Assembly (NCBI GenBank): GCA_018066825.1
Contig: JAGPVU010000006.1
Coordinates: forward strand, 1-9,507
Origin: Cycloclasticus sp.
GTDB lineage: Bacteria; Pseudomonadota; Gammaproteobacteria; Methylococcales; Cycloclasticaceae
Direction: 5' to 3'
Length of the DNA stretch: 9,507 nucleotides
The notes beneath the pieces are model-generated. The model did not search any database, had not been told where the DNA came from, and saw only the letters and a list, made by a program, of their open reading frames with translations. Made by a program: the position numbers and the translations under genes. Below, piece by piece: positions 7,897 to 9,507 of this stretch. How positions within the stretch are numbered: position 1 is the first letter of the stretch; each line of letters begins with the position of its first letter.

Positions 7897-8733
7897 ATGG
7901 CAAAAGAAAGAGAGTGCATCACCACCAACATATGGCACGAAGAGGCCGAAGCCGACAACCCGTTTGCAGCAAAAGCGGCGTATTGTTCTGGTTATGACGT
8001 TTATGGTGAACTGTTAGGCAAGGTGTCGTGGTCGGAGTATATTTACTTATTGTTTAAATTAGAAAAACCTCAGCCTTGGCAATCAAGCTTATTAGAATCT
8101 GTTGCTGTAGCCATCGCCAACCCAGGGCCCCGTGACCTTAGCGTACGCGCAGCAATGAACGGTGGTGTAGGCGGCTCTACTGCAGCATCTTGTCTTATGG
8201 CAGCACTGGCCCCCGGGGCAGGAAAAAATGGCGGCGCACGAGAGGTTTATCAAGTCATGCGATTGTGGCAGCAATGCGAGTTTGAACTAAGCCAATGGCA
8301 GCAACAATTAGCCGACTATCAAGACGAGCAGGCCGTTGAGGTTTGGCCTGCTAGCGAACACCCGCCCGGTTTTGACCCCTACGGCGCGAGTTGCGCGACA
8401 CCTGTACTACAGACATTGGATTATTTAACCAACCTATGCCCTCAAGAAGGCGCCCTCGCCTATTTGTCCAGTCAGCGTACGCAATTTGAAAAGGCGGCTG
8501 ATTGCCCATTAGGTATGACCGGCGTTATAGCCGCCGCGTTTACCGATTTGCAAATGACTGAAGACCAAGCAGAAATGCTGTTTTTACTGCTCCGTTTGCC
8601 CGGTGCAGCCGTTCACTCGCTAGAACAAAAAAAACTCGGCTGGCGGAAGTACCCGTTTTTTGGAGATGGTTTAACCCTAACCAATGACCCTGGCCCAGCG
8701 CCCCAAAAAGACAAACTACAGGCAGTATTATGA
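7897..8733 (+). CDS. Short citrate synthase / citryl-CoA lyase-fold protein lacking the catalytic triad (first paralogue)
   Basis: A 278-residue protein resembling the short, single-unit citrate synthase / citryl-CoA lyase type rather than the roughly 430-residue TCA citrate synthase. Family landmarks are SGYDVYGELLGKVSWSEYIY (31-50), GPRDLSVRAA (77-86), NGGAREV (111-117), PPGFDPYG (156-163), CPLGMTGVIAAAFTDL (203-218) and RLPGAAVHSLEQ (233-244). Aligned by eye to citrate synthase, the first catalytic His (in xHGGA) is Asn111. The GFGH motif carrying the second His is GFDP (158-161). The catalytic Asp (in NVDG) is Thr208. It is therefore unlikely to catalyse ordinary citrate synthesis. A Gln-rich segment (125-145) replaces part of the usual spacing. 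It is probably translationally coupled to the gene before (2-bp gap) and overlaps the next by 4 bp. Automatic annotation would probably call it citryl-CoA lyase, which I would not trust functionally. Confidence 0.75.
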   Translation: MAKERECITTNIWHEEAEADNPFAAKAAYCSGYDVYGELLGKVSWSEYIYLLFKLEKPQPWQSSLLESVAVAIANPGPRDLSVRAAMNGGVGGSTAASCLMAALAPGAGKNGGAREVYQVMRLWQQCEFELSQWQQQLADYQDEQAVEVWPASEHPPGFDPYGASCATPVLQTLDYLTNLCPQEGALAYLSSQRTQFEKAADCPLGMTGVIAAAFTDLQMTEDQAEMLFLLLRLPGAAVHSLEQKKLGWRKYPFFGDGLTLTNDPGPAPQKDKLQAVL

Positions 8734-9507
8734 GAGGTCCCAGCACTTTAATACAAGCGGAGGATAATTGGCAAACCGATATGGGCGCTTGGTTTTCGGG
8801 CGAACGTGTGGTTTTTCGCGGTAAAGATTTATTTACCGAGCTTAACGACTTTTCTTGGTTTAAATTATTAATGTTAGGCATTACTGGAAAGGAGTTTGAC
8901 GATAATCAGATTAAGCTTTTTGAGGCCATTTGGGTCTTATCGACGAGCTACCCCGAGCCCAGAATTTGGAACAACCGAGTTTCTTCGTTATCTGCTAGTG
9001 CAAAATCTACCGGCTCTTTAGCTTCATCTGCATCTACCGCTGTTTCAGAAGCAAAAATCTACGGCGGGCAGAGTATTATAGCTGCTATAGACTTTATTCA
9101 GCATGCAAAAAAGATTGAAGAAGACAATGGTTCCCTATCAAGATTTATAACAGAGCATTTAAAAAAAAACAGAGCTATCGCGGGCTACGGAAGACCTATT
9201 ATAAAAAATGATGAACGAATCGAACCACTACATAAGGCCGCAAAAGCACTTGGTTTTGATCAGATGCCTTATATCCAATTAGCTTTTAGAATAGAACAAA
9301 TGCTCATTGACAGCCGATATCGACTAAAAATGAATATAGCTGGACTGGTCGCCGCTTTAATATCTGATCAAAAACTCACGCCACGTGAACATTACTATTT
9401 TACTATGCTTGTTTTTTCTGCAGGATCAATCCCTTGCTTTATCGATGCTGTTAATAAACCCGAAGGTTCTTTTTTCCCTCTAAGCTGTGAAAGGCTAAAC
9501 TACAAGG
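8730..9507 (+). CDS. Second citrate synthase-fold protein, triad also replaced; truncated by window end
   Basis: The reading frame opens at an ATG overlapping the previous stop codon (ATGA) and stays open to the window edge, giving 259 visible residues. The fold family shows in FSWFKLLMLGITGKEF (41-56), AKIYGGQS (108-115), IAGYGRPIIKNDERIEPL (150-167), the MNIAGLVAALISD segment (201-213) and a C-terminal PLSCERLNYKG that matches the usual end of such proteins. Only a few residues are probably missing. Aligned to citrate synthase, the first catalytic His is Tyr111, the His of GFGH is Arg155, and the Asp of NVDG is Ala204. A Ser/Ala-rich stretch (85-106) precedes the Tyr111 motif. It differs from the preceding gene at most positions, so it is an old paralogue rather than a recent duplicate. 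The two may form a heteromer. Function unknown. Confidence 0.72.
   Translation, partial: MRGPSTLIQAEDNWQTDMGAWFSGERVVFRGKDLFTELNDFSWFKLLMLGITGKEFDDNQIKLFEAIWVLSTSYPEPRIWNNRVSSLSASAKSTGSLASSASTAVSEAKIYGGQSIIAAIDFIQHAKKIEEDNGSLSRFITEHLKKNRAIAGYGRPIIKNDERIEPLHKAAKALGFDQMPYIQLAFRIEQMLIDSRYRLKMNIAGLVAALISDQKLTPREHYYFTMLVFSAGSIPCFIDAVNKPEGSFFPLSCERLNYK

Noticed and set aside
7897..9507. A single citrate synthase gene broken by a frameshift into two halves
   Set aside because: Each product contains its own full set of family landmarks (GGA/GGQ, PGF/GYG and the NVDG-equivalent segments) in order, so they are two separate homologues rather than halves of one gene.

Overview
The window looks like a chromosomal segment of a moderately AT-leaning proteobacterium, most likely a gammaproteobacterium. 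The basis is the close resemblance of the three 2-oxoglutarate dehydrogenase proteins to the enterobacterial type in order, length and motifs, plus a tRNA gene with an encoded CCA end. The genus cannot be fixed from this sequence alone.

Layout. Positions 1-60 are the 3' part of a tRNA-Arg gene (anticodon CCT) cut by the window edge. Positions 161-5703 hold a compact operon, sucA-sucB-lpd, encoding the E1, E2 and E3 components of the 2-oxoglutarate dehydrogenase complex of the TCA cycle. All key active-site motifs are present. sucCD does not follow. A perfect hairpin lies just after lpd, and then comes about 300 bp of AT-rich non-coding DNA with further inverted repeats and three copies of the octamer ACGTTTTA.

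From 6053 to the right edge there is a second operon of three tightly packed genes (2-bp gap, then a 4-bp ATGA overlap). The first encodes a complete acetolactate-synthase-like thiamine-diphosphate (ThDP) enzyme with no regulatory subunit beside it. The second and third encode two different short proteins with the citrate synthase / citryl-CoA lyase fold; the third is cut by the window end. By motif alignment, both appear to have lost all three catalytic residues of citrate synthase (His, His, Asp), while the surrounding framework is well kept.

The first operon is ordinary central metabolism. The second is the unusual part. A 2-oxo-acid-processing ThDP enzyme translationally linked to a pair of non-canonical citrate-synthase-fold proteins suggests a dedicated multi-subunit system, or a small pathway acting on a 2-oxo acid or acyl-CoA. 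I cannot name its reaction. The neighbouring TCA genes hint at, but do not prove, a link to 2-oxoglutarate, succinyl-CoA or citrate-like metabolites.
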